From positions 1 to 40,141 of the forward strand of contig JADLFU010000133.1 of NCBI GenBank assembly GCA_020849655.1: a DNA stretch of 40,141 nt, given 5' to 3'. Position numbers and translations under genes: made by a program. Source of the DNA: Polyangiaceae bacterium. GTDB lineage: Bacteria; Myxococcota_A; Polyangia; Polyangiales; Polyangiaceae. How positions within the stretch are numbered: position 1 is the stretch's first letter; the number at the start of each line of letters is the position of its first letter. The notes below the pieces were generated by a model. It searched no databases. It was given only the letters and a program-made list of their open reading frames with translations, and was not told the DNA's origin. Positions 1 through 8,524 of this stretch are shown one piece after another.

Positions 1-476
1 ACAAGCACCCGAACGCGGCCGTCACGTGCGTCAACTGGTGCGACGCGATCGCGTACTGCGAGTGGGCTGGCAAGCGTCTGTGCGGGAGGATCGGCGGCGG
101 ACCGTCGGCCGGGCTGGGGTACGCGCTCGAGAACCAGTGGGACTTCGCCTGTTCGCAAGGCGGGAAGACGAAGTACGGGTACGGGAACGACTTCAAGGAC
201 GGCGCCTGCACGTCCGCCGACCCCGGTGCGCTGACGGAGCCCGTTGGTCAGGGGGACTGTCATGGTCAGGCGCCACCGTTCTCGTCCCTCGACCGCCTCT
301 CCGGCGGCGTGCACGAGTGGCTGGATGCATGCAAGGAAGAGCCGCCGCACAATTGCCGCATCGCTGGGGGAGCGAGCGACTGGATCGCCCCGGACGGTAC
401 GATCTGCGCGACGGCCGCGGAGACCGCCGCGCAGGAGCACTACCCCGCCATGGGGTTCCGGTGTTGCGCGGACTGA
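1..476 (+). CDS. Formylglycine-generating-enzyme (SUMF1)-like protein, C-terminal part
   Basis: The gene enters from the left edge; the frame begins at base 3 and stops at TGA 474-476, so only about 157 C-terminal residues are visible. The translation has the usual end of the FGE-sulfatase fold: CVNWCDAIAYCEWAGKRLCG near the left edge, a GGVHEWLD segment in the middle, and the terminal GFRCCAD, which matches the family ending GFRC. Members with this fold either oxidise a sulfatase cysteine to formylglycine or, very often in myxobacteria, are divergent secreted or kinase-linked domains. The many cysteines (at least ten here) favour an extracytoplasmic protein rather than a true FGE, but the N-terminus and any signal peptide lie outside the window. 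The following 233 bases hold no convincing gene. Confidence 0.85.
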   Translation, partial: KHPNAAVTCVNWCDAIAYCEWAGKRLCGRIGGGPSAGLGYALENQWDFACSQGGKTKYGYGNDFKDGACTSADPGALTEPVGQGDCHGQAPPFSSLDRLSGGVHEWLDACKEEPPHNCRIAGGASDWIAPDGTICATAAETAAQEHYPAMGFRCCAD

Positions 477-721
477 ACATCGCGACCTCGGCTCGTCGGG
501 CGGTCGAGCCGACCGACCTGTCGTGGGCGCCGTCTCTCGAGAGCGCATCCCGACCAATTGAAGCTCACGGAGCGCGCGACGGGCGCCGTCGACGACCTCT
601 CGCCGCCGAAGACGCGCGCGGCCGCGGGTGCGCCCTGTGCGGAGAGCTGACCACACGCCCCCACCCTTCGCGATCCGATCGCGGAGAGGCGCGAGAGAAT
701 GCTGGTAGCGTGGCCGATCGG

Positions 722-1909
722 ATGCACGCGCGGCGCTCGACAGGATCGCTCCCGACCGCCGCGAGGCTCGCGCGCGACGTGTCCTCGGCTGCGACCAAGA
801 AGGCGTCGACCGAGCTGAGGCTCGCCGGCGCGGTGCGCGTGCTCGGGCCGCTCCTCCCGGAGGCCTCGGCCGCGATCTCGGGCGCGTGCGCGCGCCTCGC
901 GCGGCGAGGGGCGTGGGCGCGGCCGCTGCTGGTCGCCGGGATCGGCGCGCTGCTCGACGCCGGTCACGAGGACGGCGTGGCGCTCGCCGAGTCGGGGCTC
1001 GCGTCGCCGGAGGCCGCGCCGCTCGGCCTCTGCGCCGCGGTGGCGCGCTCGCGCGCGCGTGGGCTCGAGCCGCCCTTGCTCCGTCTGGCATCGGGTCGCC
1101 ATCCCCACCTCGCGTACGCCGCGGAGCTCGCGCTCGTCGCGCGGGGCTCGTCGCCTGGAGCGCGGCTCGCGGAGCTCGGGCCGAGGCTGCGCGAGTCGTC
1201 GCGGGTCGCGCTGGTCGACGAGGTCGTGGTGCCGCTCCTCGCCGGACCTCCGCTCTCGGCCGCCGCCGCGGCGCACCTCTCCATCCTGCGGGACGCCGAG
1301 CGGCACCTCGGGCGCTGGCTCGCGCTCGCGGAGCTCGCGCACAGGGCGGGGGACGGCGCGCCCCTCCTCGAGGCGGAGTCTCGGTCGCGCGCGGGCCCGA
1401 GCGCGACGCGCGCGTCGTGGTCGCTGCTGGCGTGGGCGCTGCGTGGGGGCCCCCCGCCCGGCGTGCGCCCCACGTTCGATCTGCTCGCGCGGCTCTCCGA
1501 CAGGCCCACCGCGAAGAAGGACCTCACCTTCTTGCACCGCCTCGGCGACGCGCGCGCGCCAGGGGTCGAGGCGCTGCTCGTCTCGACGATGGGCGCAGGC
1601 CCGCTGACCGATCTCGACGGCGTGCGCGCGGCCCGCGCGCTCGCGCTCCGCTACGCCCACGACGGGGCGCGCGCGCGGCTCGTCGAGGCGGCCGAGGGGA
1701 GGCGAGAGGCGGCGAGGGGCCCCGCCACGGCCGCGCTGTACGATCTCGGCGACACCGCGCGCGCGGTCGAGCTGGCGGGGCGGCTTCTGGAGGCTCGCGC
1801 GCTAGCGCCGTTCGCGTGGGGCGCGCTCGTGCGCCTCGCGGCGGACGGTCGCACTTCGCGCCCGCTCCTCACCGAGGTGTCGGCGCGCGCGCTGGCGGGC
1901 GAGGCGTGA
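722..1909 (+). CDS. Predicted alpha-helical repeat (HEAT-like) protein of unknown function
   Basis: 395 residues from ATG 722; a GTG at 710 is an alternative start and neither has a strong Shine-Dalgarno. The open frame continues upstream but there it only shadows the FGE-like gene, so those residues are not counted. The product is built from Leu/Ala/Arg-rich amphipathic helices of about 30-35 residues with small-residue turns, as in HEAT or armadillo solenoids, and shows no signal peptide, transmembrane segment or catalytic motif. Its stop overlaps the GTG start of the next gene (GTGA at 1906-1909), so the two are almost certainly co-translated. A scaffold or partner for the downstream secreted protease is possible, but that is inference from linkage only. 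I do not recognise the family. Confidence 0.7.
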   Translation: MHARRSTGSLPTAARLARDVSSAATKKASTELRLAGAVRVLGPLLPEASAAISGACARLARRGAWARPLLVAGIGALLDAGHEDGVALAESGLASPEAAPLGLCAAVARSRARGLEPPLLRLASGRHPHLAYAAELALVARGSSPGARLAELGPRLRESSRVALVDEVVVPLLAGPPLSAAAAAHLSILRDAERHLGRWLALAELAHRAGDGAPLLEAESRSRAGPSATRASWSLLAWALRGGPPPGVRPTFDLLARLSDRPTAKKDLTFLHRLGDARAPGVEALLVSTMGAGPLTDLDGVRAARALALRYAHDGARARLVEAAEGRREAARGPATAALYDLGDTARAVELAGRLLEARALAPFAWGALVRLAADGRTSRPLLTEVSARALAGEA

Positions 1910-3351
1910 GGCGCGTCGTCCTCGCAGCCCTCACGCTCGCGACCAGCGCCCGGAGCGCGGGGCCTCAGCTCGAGTGGATCACCGACGACGGCGCGCCCGT
2001 CACGCGCGTCGACGTCGTCCGCACGCCGCCAGCCGAGGAGGCGTCCCGGCCCGCCGACGAGAATTCTTACCGCGTGCGCGCGCGCGTCGAGGGCCCCGCG
2101 CCCGTCGTGAGGCTGCGCTCGACCGGCGAGCGACGCGCCGAGCTCGGCACCCTGCTGCCGACGATGACGCCGTGCCGGGGCGGCGTCGCGGGCTGCTACG
2201 AGAGCGCGCCGATCCGCCTGGTCGCCGACGCGGCCGATCTCGCGCATCCGGCGTCACGCGGGCGCTCGATCGAGGTGTCGCTCGGCGGAGAGATCGAGGC
2301 GACGCTCGGCGACACGCGCGCCTCGGCGCGGGTGCTCGGGCCGCGGGTGAGCCCGATCGGGCCGCTCGGTCTCCACGTCGCGCGGCTGCGCGCGCTCATC
2401 GTGCGGCAGTCCCCGGGCGGGGCGCCGGCGCTCGGCGCGACGGTCGACTCCGCGGTGAAGCAGGTCCGCCGCCAGGTCGCCCGCGCCACCACGGTGTGGG
2501 CCTCGTGCGGTATCAGCTTTGTTGCAGAGATCTCCGCGGTCGATCCTCCGCCGGCCGACGTCGTCGCGCTCGGCTGCGAGATCGGCGCGCGCGCGGCGAG
2601 GGCGGGATCGCTCGCGGTCGTGGTCGACGGCGCGCGCGTCACGTCGGCGTTCGCGGCGGGCGACGATCCGCGCGCGGCCGCGCGCAAGCTCTCCTCCGCG
2701 CTCGCGGCGGCGGGTCTCACCGTCGAGCTGTTCGACAACCGCAGGAGCGGCCAGTCGGGTGAGCCCACCGTCGATCTGCGCGTCCGCCGCGCCGGCCGGG
2801 CCGCGGTGATCTCGCGCGTCGAGAGCACCGACGACGCGCTCTCGATCTGCGCGCCCACGCCCGACTTCGCGCGCGGGCTGCCGCACTTCACGGACGCGGA
2901 CGCCGTCCCCGGGACGATGTCCGAGCGAGCGCTCCTTCGCGCGCTCGACGACGGCGATCCCTCGACGATAGAGGTCGTCATCGTGCCGAGCTTCGCGACC
3001 GCGGGGCGCATCGGCGAGAGCTTCATCCCGAGCGACGACGGCACCGCGACGCGCGCCATCCTCGAGGACAGGGCTGGGGTGCGCGCCGACGCGGTCTCGT
3101 TCGCGCTGGCGCACGAGCTCGGGCACGTGCTGCTCGACGTGCCGGGGCACGCGGACGACCACGGCGTCGACGCCCCGACGCGGCTGATGGACAGCGACGC
3201 GGCCGATCCGTCGGTGTTCGGGCCGCGGCGGCTGACGGTCGACGAGTGCGCGCGCGCGGTGCGAGCGTCGGGGCCCGGATCGCGCTCGCCAGCGCTGCGC
3301 GAGGTGGGGCGGAGTGCCGCGGCTGACGCCCGGTGGCCCCGGAAGTTCTGA
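1906..3351 (+). CDS. Secreted zinc-metalloprotease-like protein (zincin motif HELGH)
   Basis: 481 residues from GTG 1906, a start fixed by the GTGA overlap with the preceding stop. A short hydrophobic N-terminus (VVLAALTLATSARSAG) looks like a cleavable signal peptide. The C-terminal third contains HELGHVLLDVPGH, a HExxH zinc site with another His eight residues after the second ligand, followed by Asp-Asp-His and a conserved-looking LMDSDAAD segment resembling the Met-turn region of metzincin-like enzymes. The spacing to the third His is longer than the metzincin HExxHxxGxxH, so the exact clan is uncertain. The N-terminal 300 residues are beta/alpha mixed with no recognised domain. Role: probably an extracytoplasmic peptidase; substrate unknown. 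No gene follows closely, so it ends the two-gene unit. Confidence 0.75.
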   Translation: MRRVVLAALTLATSARSAGPQLEWITDDGAPVTRVDVVRTPPAEEASRPADENSYRVRARVEGPAPVVRLRSTGERRAELGTLLPTMTPCRGGVAGCYESAPIRLVADAADLAHPASRGRSIEVSLGGEIEATLGDTRASARVLGPRVSPIGPLGLHVARLRALIVRQSPGGAPALGATVDSAVKQVRRQVARATTVWASCGISFVAEISAVDPPPADVVALGCEIGARAARAGSLAVVVDGARVTSAFAAGDDPRAAARKLSSALAAAGLTVELFDNRRSGQSGEPTVDLRVRRAGRAAVISRVESTDDALSICAPTPDFARGLPHFTDADAVPGTMSERALLRALDDGDPSTIEVVIVPSFATAGRIGESFIPSDDGTATRAILEDRAGVRADAVSFALAHELGHVLLDVPGHADDHGVDAPTRLMDSDAADPSVFGPRRLTVDECARAVRASGPGSRSPALREVGRSAAADARWPRKF

Positions 3352-3696
3352 GCGCGGGAGGCGTCGTTGGTGGAGCGCCTCCAGCACGAGCAGCTGGTGG
3401 GCACCCGAGCCGGGCTCGCGGCCGACGGGTCGCGAGCTGTGGAGGCGCGCGTCACCGGCGTGACCCGATGCATGACGACGAGGAACGTTCGACCGTTCGC
3501 CGGTGGCGGCGCGCCTCGTCCTGGCGCGGTCGGCGTCGGGCGCGGGCGGTGCCTGTGCACTGCTCGGATCGCCGTCTCGTCGACCCCGCCGGTGTTCGTG
3601 GGGGCGTTTGGTTTTCCTGTTCGCACGCGCGCCGGAAGAGGTGCCAGTCTCCAGGTTCACCTTGACGCTTCGGCGACCGCATGCGTGCATGCGTGC
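3352..3696 (+). other. Intergenic region, no supported gene
   Basis: About 345 bases between the zincin and the next lipoprotein. Open frames exist on both strands but their composition is Arg/Gly/Ala-rich and domain-free, so I call no gene. The last ~100 bases are visibly less GC-rich (for example gtttggttttcctg near 3607-3620), which fits a promoter and leader for the lipoprotein operon. I could not pick a specific -35/-10 pair. The region ends in the octamer repeat described separately. Confidence 0.5.
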
Positions 3697-3704
3697 ATGC
3701 GTGC
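3679..3704 (+). repeat. Octanucleotide tandem repeat at a translation start
   Basis: Three perfect copies of ATGCGTGC lie at 3681-3688, 3689-3696 and 3697-3704, preceded by GC, followed by a near-copy ACGCGTCC. Each copy carries an ATG, and because the unit is 8 bases the three ATGs at 3681, 3689 and 3697 fall in three different frames. Only the 3697 ATG (or GTG 3685 in the same frame) opens the lipoprotein gene. Three units are too few to prove slippage, but the placement exactly over the start codon is unusual. Confidence 0.8.
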
Positions 3705-4839
3705 ACGCGTCCGTCTGGTAGCCGGCTCGGCCCTCCTCCTGGCTGCCTTCACGGCCGCCTGCGGTGGCAGCAGCGGCGACCCAGCGCCGAAGGTGCCCGC
3801 CGCCAGCGAGGAGACCGCTCGCTTGACAATCTTCGTCGGCATGCCGGAGGAGGAAAGAGCTGCGCCCCTGGCGCGAAAGCTCCAGTCCGCCATCGTGGCG
3901 AGGCTCTCCGGCCTCGGATACAGCGTCGCGACGGAGGAGGCCGAGGCGGACGTCGTCGCGACCCTGGAGCTCACCGTGACGCCGAAGCCCAGCGTCCTCG
4001 TGGTCTACGTGAACGGGGTTCAGAAAGTGAACTACGCCGTCCACGCCGCGCTGACCGCGAAGGCGGAGCGCCAGGTGTTGAGCACGGCGACGGTTGACTA
4101 CGACGCAGAGGAGGGGGCGTCCTCCCGGCAGGTCGACGTCCTCGTCCAGGCCGTGAGCGGGCGGCGCCTTCAGGCCCTCGCGAAGGCCAGGAAGGCGCGG
4201 GCGGACAAGGAGGCCAAGGCCGAGGCCGACCGACGTGACGCAGAGGACGAGCGGCGCGAGGAGGCCGCGGCGGCGCAGCGGAAGGCGCGTGAAGACGCTG
4301 ACGCGGCCGCGTGGGCCGCCGTCAACCTGGCCGCGTGCACCGAGCCCGTCGACCTGTCCGGCTGTGAGGCCCTGGCCGCCTACTTGAAGAAATTTCCCGA
4401 GGGTGCTCACGCGAGAGAGGGCAAGCCCGCGCTCGAGAGAGGGCAGGTGGCGCAGGCGCGGCTGCGGGACGAGCGAGACTGGACGGGCGCCGGGGTCGAG
4501 ACCTGCAAGGCTCCCAAGGCCGCCGCCGACTGTGACGGTGTGAAGGGGTACCTGGAGAAGCACCCCGCCGGCAAGCACGTCGACGAGGCGAGGGCCGCCC
4601 TGGCGTCGACGCGCGATACGATCGAGAAGCTTCGCAAGAAGGAGGAGGCCGAGGAGGCGAAGGCGACGCAACGGAGGGAGGCGGAGGAGGCCCGCTCCGC
4701 CGCCAAGGCAGCAGCGGAGCAGAAGGCGCGGGAGCGCCAGGAGTGCGTCTCCGATTGCAAGGAGAACCAGTGCGGTTGGAGGATGCGAAACTACGAGACC
4801 TGCGTGAGCGTGTGCATCGCCCGGGTCTGCAACAGGTGA
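3697..4839 (+). CDS. Lipoprotein with coiled-coil and Cys-rich C-terminus
   Basis: 380 residues from ATG 3697 (GTG 3685 is in frame four codons earlier). The N-terminus RVRLVAGSALLLAAFTAACGG is a lipoprotein signal with the lipidated Cys at about residue 22. Residues ~40-150 form a mixed alpha/beta domain; two Glu/Lys/Arg/Ala-rich coiled-coil stretches (about 155-205 and 305-350) flank two short repeats of the type C-x-(8-12)-C-x(5-7)-YL-(E/K)K-(F/H)P-(E/A)G, which look like degenerate TPR-like tails seen in myxobacterial proteins. The final 33 residues hold six cysteines (ECVSDCKENQCG ... CVSVCIARVCNR), probably disulfide-bonded. The stop overlaps the GTG of the next gene (4836-4839), so it belongs to an envelope operon with the two genes downstream. 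Function unknown. Confidence 0.8.
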   Translation: MRARVRLVAGSALLLAAFTAACGGSSGDPAPKVPAASEETARLTIFVGMPEEERAAPLARKLQSAIVARLSGLGYSVATEEAEADVVATLELTVTPKPSVLVVYVNGVQKVNYAVHAALTAKAERQVLSTATVDYDAEEGASSRQVDVLVQAVSGRRLQALAKARKARADKEAKAEADRRDAEDERREEAAAAQRKAREDADAAAWAAVNLAACTEPVDLSGCEALAAYLKKFPEGAHAREGKPALERGQVAQARLRDERDWTGAGVETCKAPKAAADCDGVKGYLEKHPAGKHVDEARAALASTRDTIEKLRKKEEAEEAKATQRREAEEARSAAKAAAEQKARERQECVSDCKENQCGWRMRNYETCVSVCIARVCNR

Positions 4840-6173
4840 GGGTGACGCGGGGCCGCGGAGCGACGCGCGCGACGGTGCGCCGGGCCGTGTGCCTCGCGTC
4901 CCTCGCCGTCTGCCTCTCGACGACCCTGTCCGCGCGCGCGGACCGCAGGAAACCGTCCCCGGGCGGAGAGCCCGTCGCCACCGAGACGGACGAGCGCGCC
5001 GAGGCGGGGGGACGGTCCGGCGCGCGCGGCAGGAAGGCGCCGCGGGAGCCGCTCGTGCTGCCTCCCGACGCTGACGACGCTGACGCCCCACCTCCGGCCG
5101 CGAACACCGTGGACCGGACGGGAGCGCCCAGGTTCATCGTTCACGTGGACGCCAGCGCGCGGTTTCTCGCCTTTCAGGGCGCGACCGGCGCGCCTGGGTC
5201 CAGCGGAGACAACGAGGTCTACGGGGCCAAGCAAGTGCTGGCGTTTCGAGTCGACCCGGTCGTGGTGGCCGGGGTGCGTGCGGGCATCACCCTCCCGGAC
5301 GCCAAGGGCTGGGAGCGGTTCGGCCTGCGCTCCTCCTACGAGACGGACAGGTTCTACAGGAGCGGCGGGACGATCGACACCAGCGGCAGCCTCGCGTCCA
5401 GCCTCGGCGTGAGGGGGACCTCCGCTGATCTCATCGAAGCGGGCCTGCACTTCGCTGGCGTGGGGTTCGAGGCGGAGGTCGTGCGGTTCGTCGCGGGGCG
5501 GGTCCAGGCGCGAGATGTCAACACGGGGGCCGTCTCCGGGGACTCCCCGCTGGCCTTCACACGTACGCGGCTGGAGGCGAGCTTCGACATCGGCCGCTAC
5601 ATCAGCTCGCCGCCTGCCGAGCGGCCGGTCGCGCAGCGCGACACGATCGTGCTGCTCGCCGACGCCTACTCCGTGACGCTCCCACGGATCGTGTACCTGA
5701 CACAGGAGCGGCCCTACGGGGCGCCAGCCAGCGACGGCACCCAGCCCACGAGGACGACAGTCGTCGTCGAGACCCCGCCGCAGCCGGTCACGCTCTCGAT
5801 CAAGGCCGCCGGCGCGATGGCCAAGGTCGTGGTGGTCCGGGGCGTCTCCGGCACCTGGGCGCTCACGGGCGCCGGCCTGGCGGGCGTGGCCACCCCACAC
5901 TTCGACCTCCCGGCTCGCCTCGGGGAGCCGATGTCAGCCGACAACCGGGTCGCCTCCGGCGGGACGGCGTTCGCCGCGATCGGCCGCCTGGGGACGGAGT
6001 TCGAGGCCCACCTGTCGGGCGGCAGCCCCTCCGTATGGGTCGGAGGGCGGCTCGCGGGTGAGGTCTACTACGCGTCGATCGAGATCCCCGGAGAGGTGTC
6101 AGGCACCGTCGGCTTTCAGGACTTCTTCATCACGGGTCAAGGGTTCGTCTCCGTCCACTTCGCAGGTCGCTGA
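4836..6173 (+). CDS. Predicted exported outer-membrane/beta-rich protein
   Basis: 445 residues from GTG 4836 (overlapping the previous stop as GTGA; GTG 4842 is an alternative). An Arg-rich N-terminus followed by AVCLASLAVCLSTTLSARA is a signal peptide. After a charged, Pro-rich linker (to about residue 95) the protein is made of alternating Gly/aromatic/hydrophobic strands, such as FIVHVDASARFLAF, AGVRAGITLP, FGLRSSYETDRFY and the final FFITGQGFVSVHFAGR. This suggests an outer-membrane beta-barrel or beta-rich surface protein, although the last residue is Arg and not the aromatic typical of barrels. No named family recognised. It sits between two lipoproteins in one transcription unit, consistent with an envelope complex. 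Confidence 0.75.
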   Translation: MRVTRGRGATRATVRRAVCLASLAVCLSTTLSARADRRKPSPGGEPVATETDERAEAGGRSGARGRKAPREPLVLPPDADDADAPPPAANTVDRTGAPRFIVHVDASARFLAFQGATGAPGSSGDNEVYGAKQVLAFRVDPVVVAGVRAGITLPDAKGWERFGLRSSYETDRFYRSGGTIDTSGSLASSLGVRGTSADLIEAGLHFAGVGFEAEVVRFVAGRVQARDVNTGAVSGDSPLAFTRTRLEASFDIGRYISSPPAERPVAQRDTIVLLADAYSVTLPRIVYLTQERPYGAPASDGTQPTRTTVVVETPPQPVTLSIKAAGAMAKVVVVRGVSGTWALTGAGLAGVATPHFDLPARLGEPMSADNRVASGGTAFAAIGRLGTEFEAHLSGGSPSVWVGGRLAGEVYYASIEIPGEVSGTVGFQDFFITGQGFVSVHFAGR

Positions 6174-6181
6174 GGAATACG

Positions 6182-6727
6182 ATGAAGCATCTCTGGCACA
6201 TCCGGCCTGCGGGCTCGGCCATCATCACCCTGGCGCTGCTCGCCTGCGGAGCCCCGGAGTACAAACCCGTTGGCGCCGGAGGTGCCGGCGGCCAGGTCGC
6301 CCAGGGCGGGAGCGCCCAGGGCGGGAGCGCCCAGGGCGGGGGCGCCTCGCCAGCCGCTGGGGCGGCCGGGGCGTCCCCGGCGATCTCCCAGGTGATCGGA
6401 CAGTGTTACACCGTCTATCCCACGCAGAGCGGCTGTGATCACTGCGTCGCGCAGCACCTCCTCGTGGGGGTGCCGAAGGAGCAGACGCTGCCTTGCATCT
6501 GTCAGACCGCCAACTGTCGAGAGGTCTGTGGGGATTCCTACTGTCACCAGCCGGACCCCAACACGACGTTGCCTGGTGACCCTTGTGATCTCTGCATCGT
6601 GCGGGCGCTCGCGGGGGCGTGCGCCGGGACCTGGCAGGACGTCTGCGCGAAATACGCCGGGCTGGCCTCCCCCGACGGCACCCTGTGCGCCTGGCCGTCG
6701 GACGGCCTGGGCGTCTGCGGCCACTGA
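6182..6727 (+). CDS. Small Cys-rich lipoprotein with Gly/Gln/Ser repeat linker
   Basis: 181 residues. It starts 8 bases after the previous stop, with a TGAGGA Shine-Dalgarno-like sequence seven bases before ATG 6182. The signal ends in LALLACG, a clean lipobox (Cys at residue 21). A low-complexity linker follows, encoded by three 15-bp direct repeats of about GCCCAGGGCGGGAGC between roughly 6300 and 6344 (AQGGS units). The C-terminal ~110 residues contain about 14 cysteines in pairs and short loops (CDHC, CICQTANCREVC, CDLC), pointing to a disulfide-rich periplasmic or surface domain. I know of no assigned function for this arrangement. It is the last gene of the set; a GC-rich imperfect hairpin (around 6740-6760) follows, without a T-tract. 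Confidence 0.8.
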   Translation: MKHLWHIRPAGSAIITLALLACGAPEYKPVGAGGAGGQVAQGGSAQGGSAQGGGASPAAGAAGASPAISQVIGQCYTVYPTQSGCDHCVAQHLLVGVPKEQTLPCICQTANCREVCGDSYCHQPDPNTTLPGDPCDLCIVRALAGACAGTWQDVCAKYAGLASPDGTLCAWPSDGLGVCGH

Positions 6728-6997
6728 CGCGGCGGTCGGAGGCCCCTCGCGCGCGGGGAGCGCCGCGCCGAGGTGCGGTACGGGCCCCGGCCATGGTCTG
6801 CTACGAGCGTGGCCTCGCGTGCGGCGGGCCTCGGGATGGCGGCGGTTCATCGCCGCGCTCTGTGTGAGGTTCGTGAAGAATTCGGGCGCGCTGCGCATGA
6901 TCCCCGCCCGGCCCGCGCTCGACGTGCGAACACCGCCCGCCGCCGCGCAATGACCGATGCCATCCCGCCGCGCTTGGCCCGCCGGTACCCTGCGGCC

Positions 6998-8512
6998 ATG
7001 GGCGACGAGTACGCTCCGGGGGCGGTCATCGGCAGAAAATACCAGCTCGAGCGGACGCTCGGGCGGGGCGGCATGGGCGTGGTCGTCGCCGCGCAGCGCC
7101 TCCACCTCGGGGATCTCGTGGCGCTGAAGATCCTGCTGCCCGAGTTCGGCAAGCGCCCGGACCTCGTCGCGCGGTTCCTCCGCGAGGGGCGCGCCGCGGC
7201 GAGCCTGCGGAGCGAGCGCGTGGCGCGCGTCTTCGACGTCGACACGCTCGACGACGGCGCTCCGTACATCGTGATGGAGCTGCTCGAGGGCGAGTCGCTC
7301 GACGTGACGGTCACGACGCGCGGCGCGCTCCCGGCGACGGAGGCGGTCGAGCTCGTGCTGCAGGCGTGCGAGGCGCTGGCGGAGGCGCACTCGCTCGGGA
7401 TCGTCCACCGCGATCTGAAGCCCTCGAACCTCTTCGTCGTCACCGGCCCTGACGGCACGCCGTGCGTCAAGCTCCTCGACTTCGGCATCAGCAAGGTGCG
7501 CGAGGCGGGGCAGAGCGCGCAGCTCACCTCGACGGACGGCATCGTCGGCTCGCCGAGCTACATGTCACCCGAGCAGATCGCGAACCCGTCGGACGTCGAC
7601 GCGCGCGCCGACGTGTGGGCGCTCGGCGTGATCCTGTACGAGCTCCTCTCGGGGCGGCGGCCGTTCGAGGGCGACGGGCTCACCTCCCTCATCATGAAGA
7701 TCGTCACGGAGCGACCGCCCGATCTCGCCGCCGTCGCGCCGAGCACGCCGCCCTGGTTGCAGGAGACGGTGGCGCGCTGCCTCGAGAAGCGCGCGGTCGC
7801 GCGGTTCCAGAGCGTCTCCGAGCTCGCGCTCGCGCTCGCGCAGGTGGGCACGCAGGAGGCGGCGAGGTCGGTCGCGCGCATCACGCGCACGGCCGAGCTC
7901 GCGCGCCAGCGCGGGGGCGCAGGGTCGCCCGTCACCCCTCCCCCGTCGCCCGCGCGCCCGGAGGCGAGCCCGCGCGAGGAGCCGACGAGGGCGCACGTCA
8001 GCGAGGCGGCAGGCACCGGAGCGCGCGAGCGACGCCCCGACGAGACGACGGGCAGCAGGCCGCGAGGCGCGATCGACGCGCGCTCGTCGCAGACCCTGAT
8101 GGCGACGCTGAAGGGCCACCACCTCACGATCAAGCTGACCGCGAGGCAGGTGACCGCCGCGCTCGACGCGGAGGACGCTCGCGCGGCCGCGTCGCTGCTG
8201 AGGCGGCTGCGCGAGGTCATCGTCACGCACGTGCAGCTCGAGGACGCGCGCCTCTACCCGGAGCTGCGGCAGCTCGCCGAGCAGTCGCGCGACGCGGACA
8301 TGATCGCGATCGTCGCCGAGTTCTCCGAGGGCATGTCCGACATCGGGGCGGTGCTGACGGGCTTCTTCGAGCAGCACGGCGACGCGAAGGATCTCGCCCG
8401 CGCCCGCGCCGAGTGGGCCGACGTCTACGACGCGCTCTCCTCGCGGCTCTCGGCCGAGGAGGGCTCGCTCTACCCGCTCCACCGCGATCTCGCCGACTCG
8501 CAGTCCCGATGA
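6998..8512 (+). CDS. Ser/Thr protein kinase fused to a C-terminal hemerythrin-like (HHE) domain
   Basis: 504 residues from ATG 6998; an in-frame ATG at 6950 would add 16 residues, but the kinase alignment begins naturally at MGDEYAPGAVIGRKY. Residues ~12-275 are a Hanks-type kinase: glycine loop LGRGGMG, ATP-binding Lys44 in VALKIL, catalytic HRDLKPSN (His137, Asp139), DFGISK and the SPEQ activation-loop end. All key residues are present, so it should be active. A Pro/Arg/Glu-rich linker (about 300-365) leads to a helical domain at about 368-500: HH at 374-375, HVQLED (His411, Glu415) followed by LYPEL, His460 in FFEQHGD, and EEGSLYPL (Glu487/488). That is the layout of hemerythrin-type di-iron proteins. 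There is no transmembrane segment, so it is cytosolic. The fusion suggests that O2, NO or iron status controls the kinase; this is inference. Its end is 12 bases from the convergent prfB. Confidence 0.9.
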   Translation: MGDEYAPGAVIGRKYQLERTLGRGGMGVVVAAQRLHLGDLVALKILLPEFGKRPDLVARFLREGRAAASLRSERVARVFDVDTLDDGAPYIVMELLEGESLDVTVTTRGALPATEAVELVLQACEALAEAHSLGIVHRDLKPSNLFVVTGPDGTPCVKLLDFGISKVREAGQSAQLTSTDGIVGSPSYMSPEQIANPSDVDARADVWALGVILYELLSGRRPFEGDGLTSLIMKIVTERPPDLAAVAPSTPPWLQETVARCLEKRAVARFQSVSELALALAQVGTQEAARSVARITRTAELARQRGGAGSPVTPPPSPARPEASPREEPTRAHVSEAAGTGARERRPDETTGSRPRGAIDARSSQTLMATLKGHHLTIKLTARQVTAALDAEDARAAASLLRRLREVIVTHVQLEDARLYPELRQLAEQSRDADMIAIVAEFSEGMSDIGAVLTGFFEQHGDAKDLARARAEWADVYDALSSRLSAEEGSLYPLHRDLADSQSR

Positions 8513-8524
8513 AGCGCCTGCCCG

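Noticed and set aside
26-721. Open frame joining the left edge to the helical-repeat gene
   Set aside because: From 26 to 476 it is only an alternative frame of the FGE-like gene, whose conserved motifs are unmistakable; the helical protein begins near 722.
3367-3696. Upstream extension of the coiled-coil lipoprotein
   Set aside because: The lipoprotein signal at 3697 is clean and would be buried inside a longer protein; the extension has no recognisable domain.
2254-5091. Very long open frame on the minus strand (over 900 codons) across the zincin and lipoprotein genes
   Set aside because: It is an antisense shadow typical of GC-rich DNA: Arg/Gly/Ala-dominated translation, no domains, and it crosses three well-supported plus-strand genes and an intergenic region.
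6740-6760. GC-rich imperfect hairpin considered as a terminator
   Set aside because: The stem has a mismatch and there is no T-tract; in DNA this GC-rich such hairpins arise by chance.
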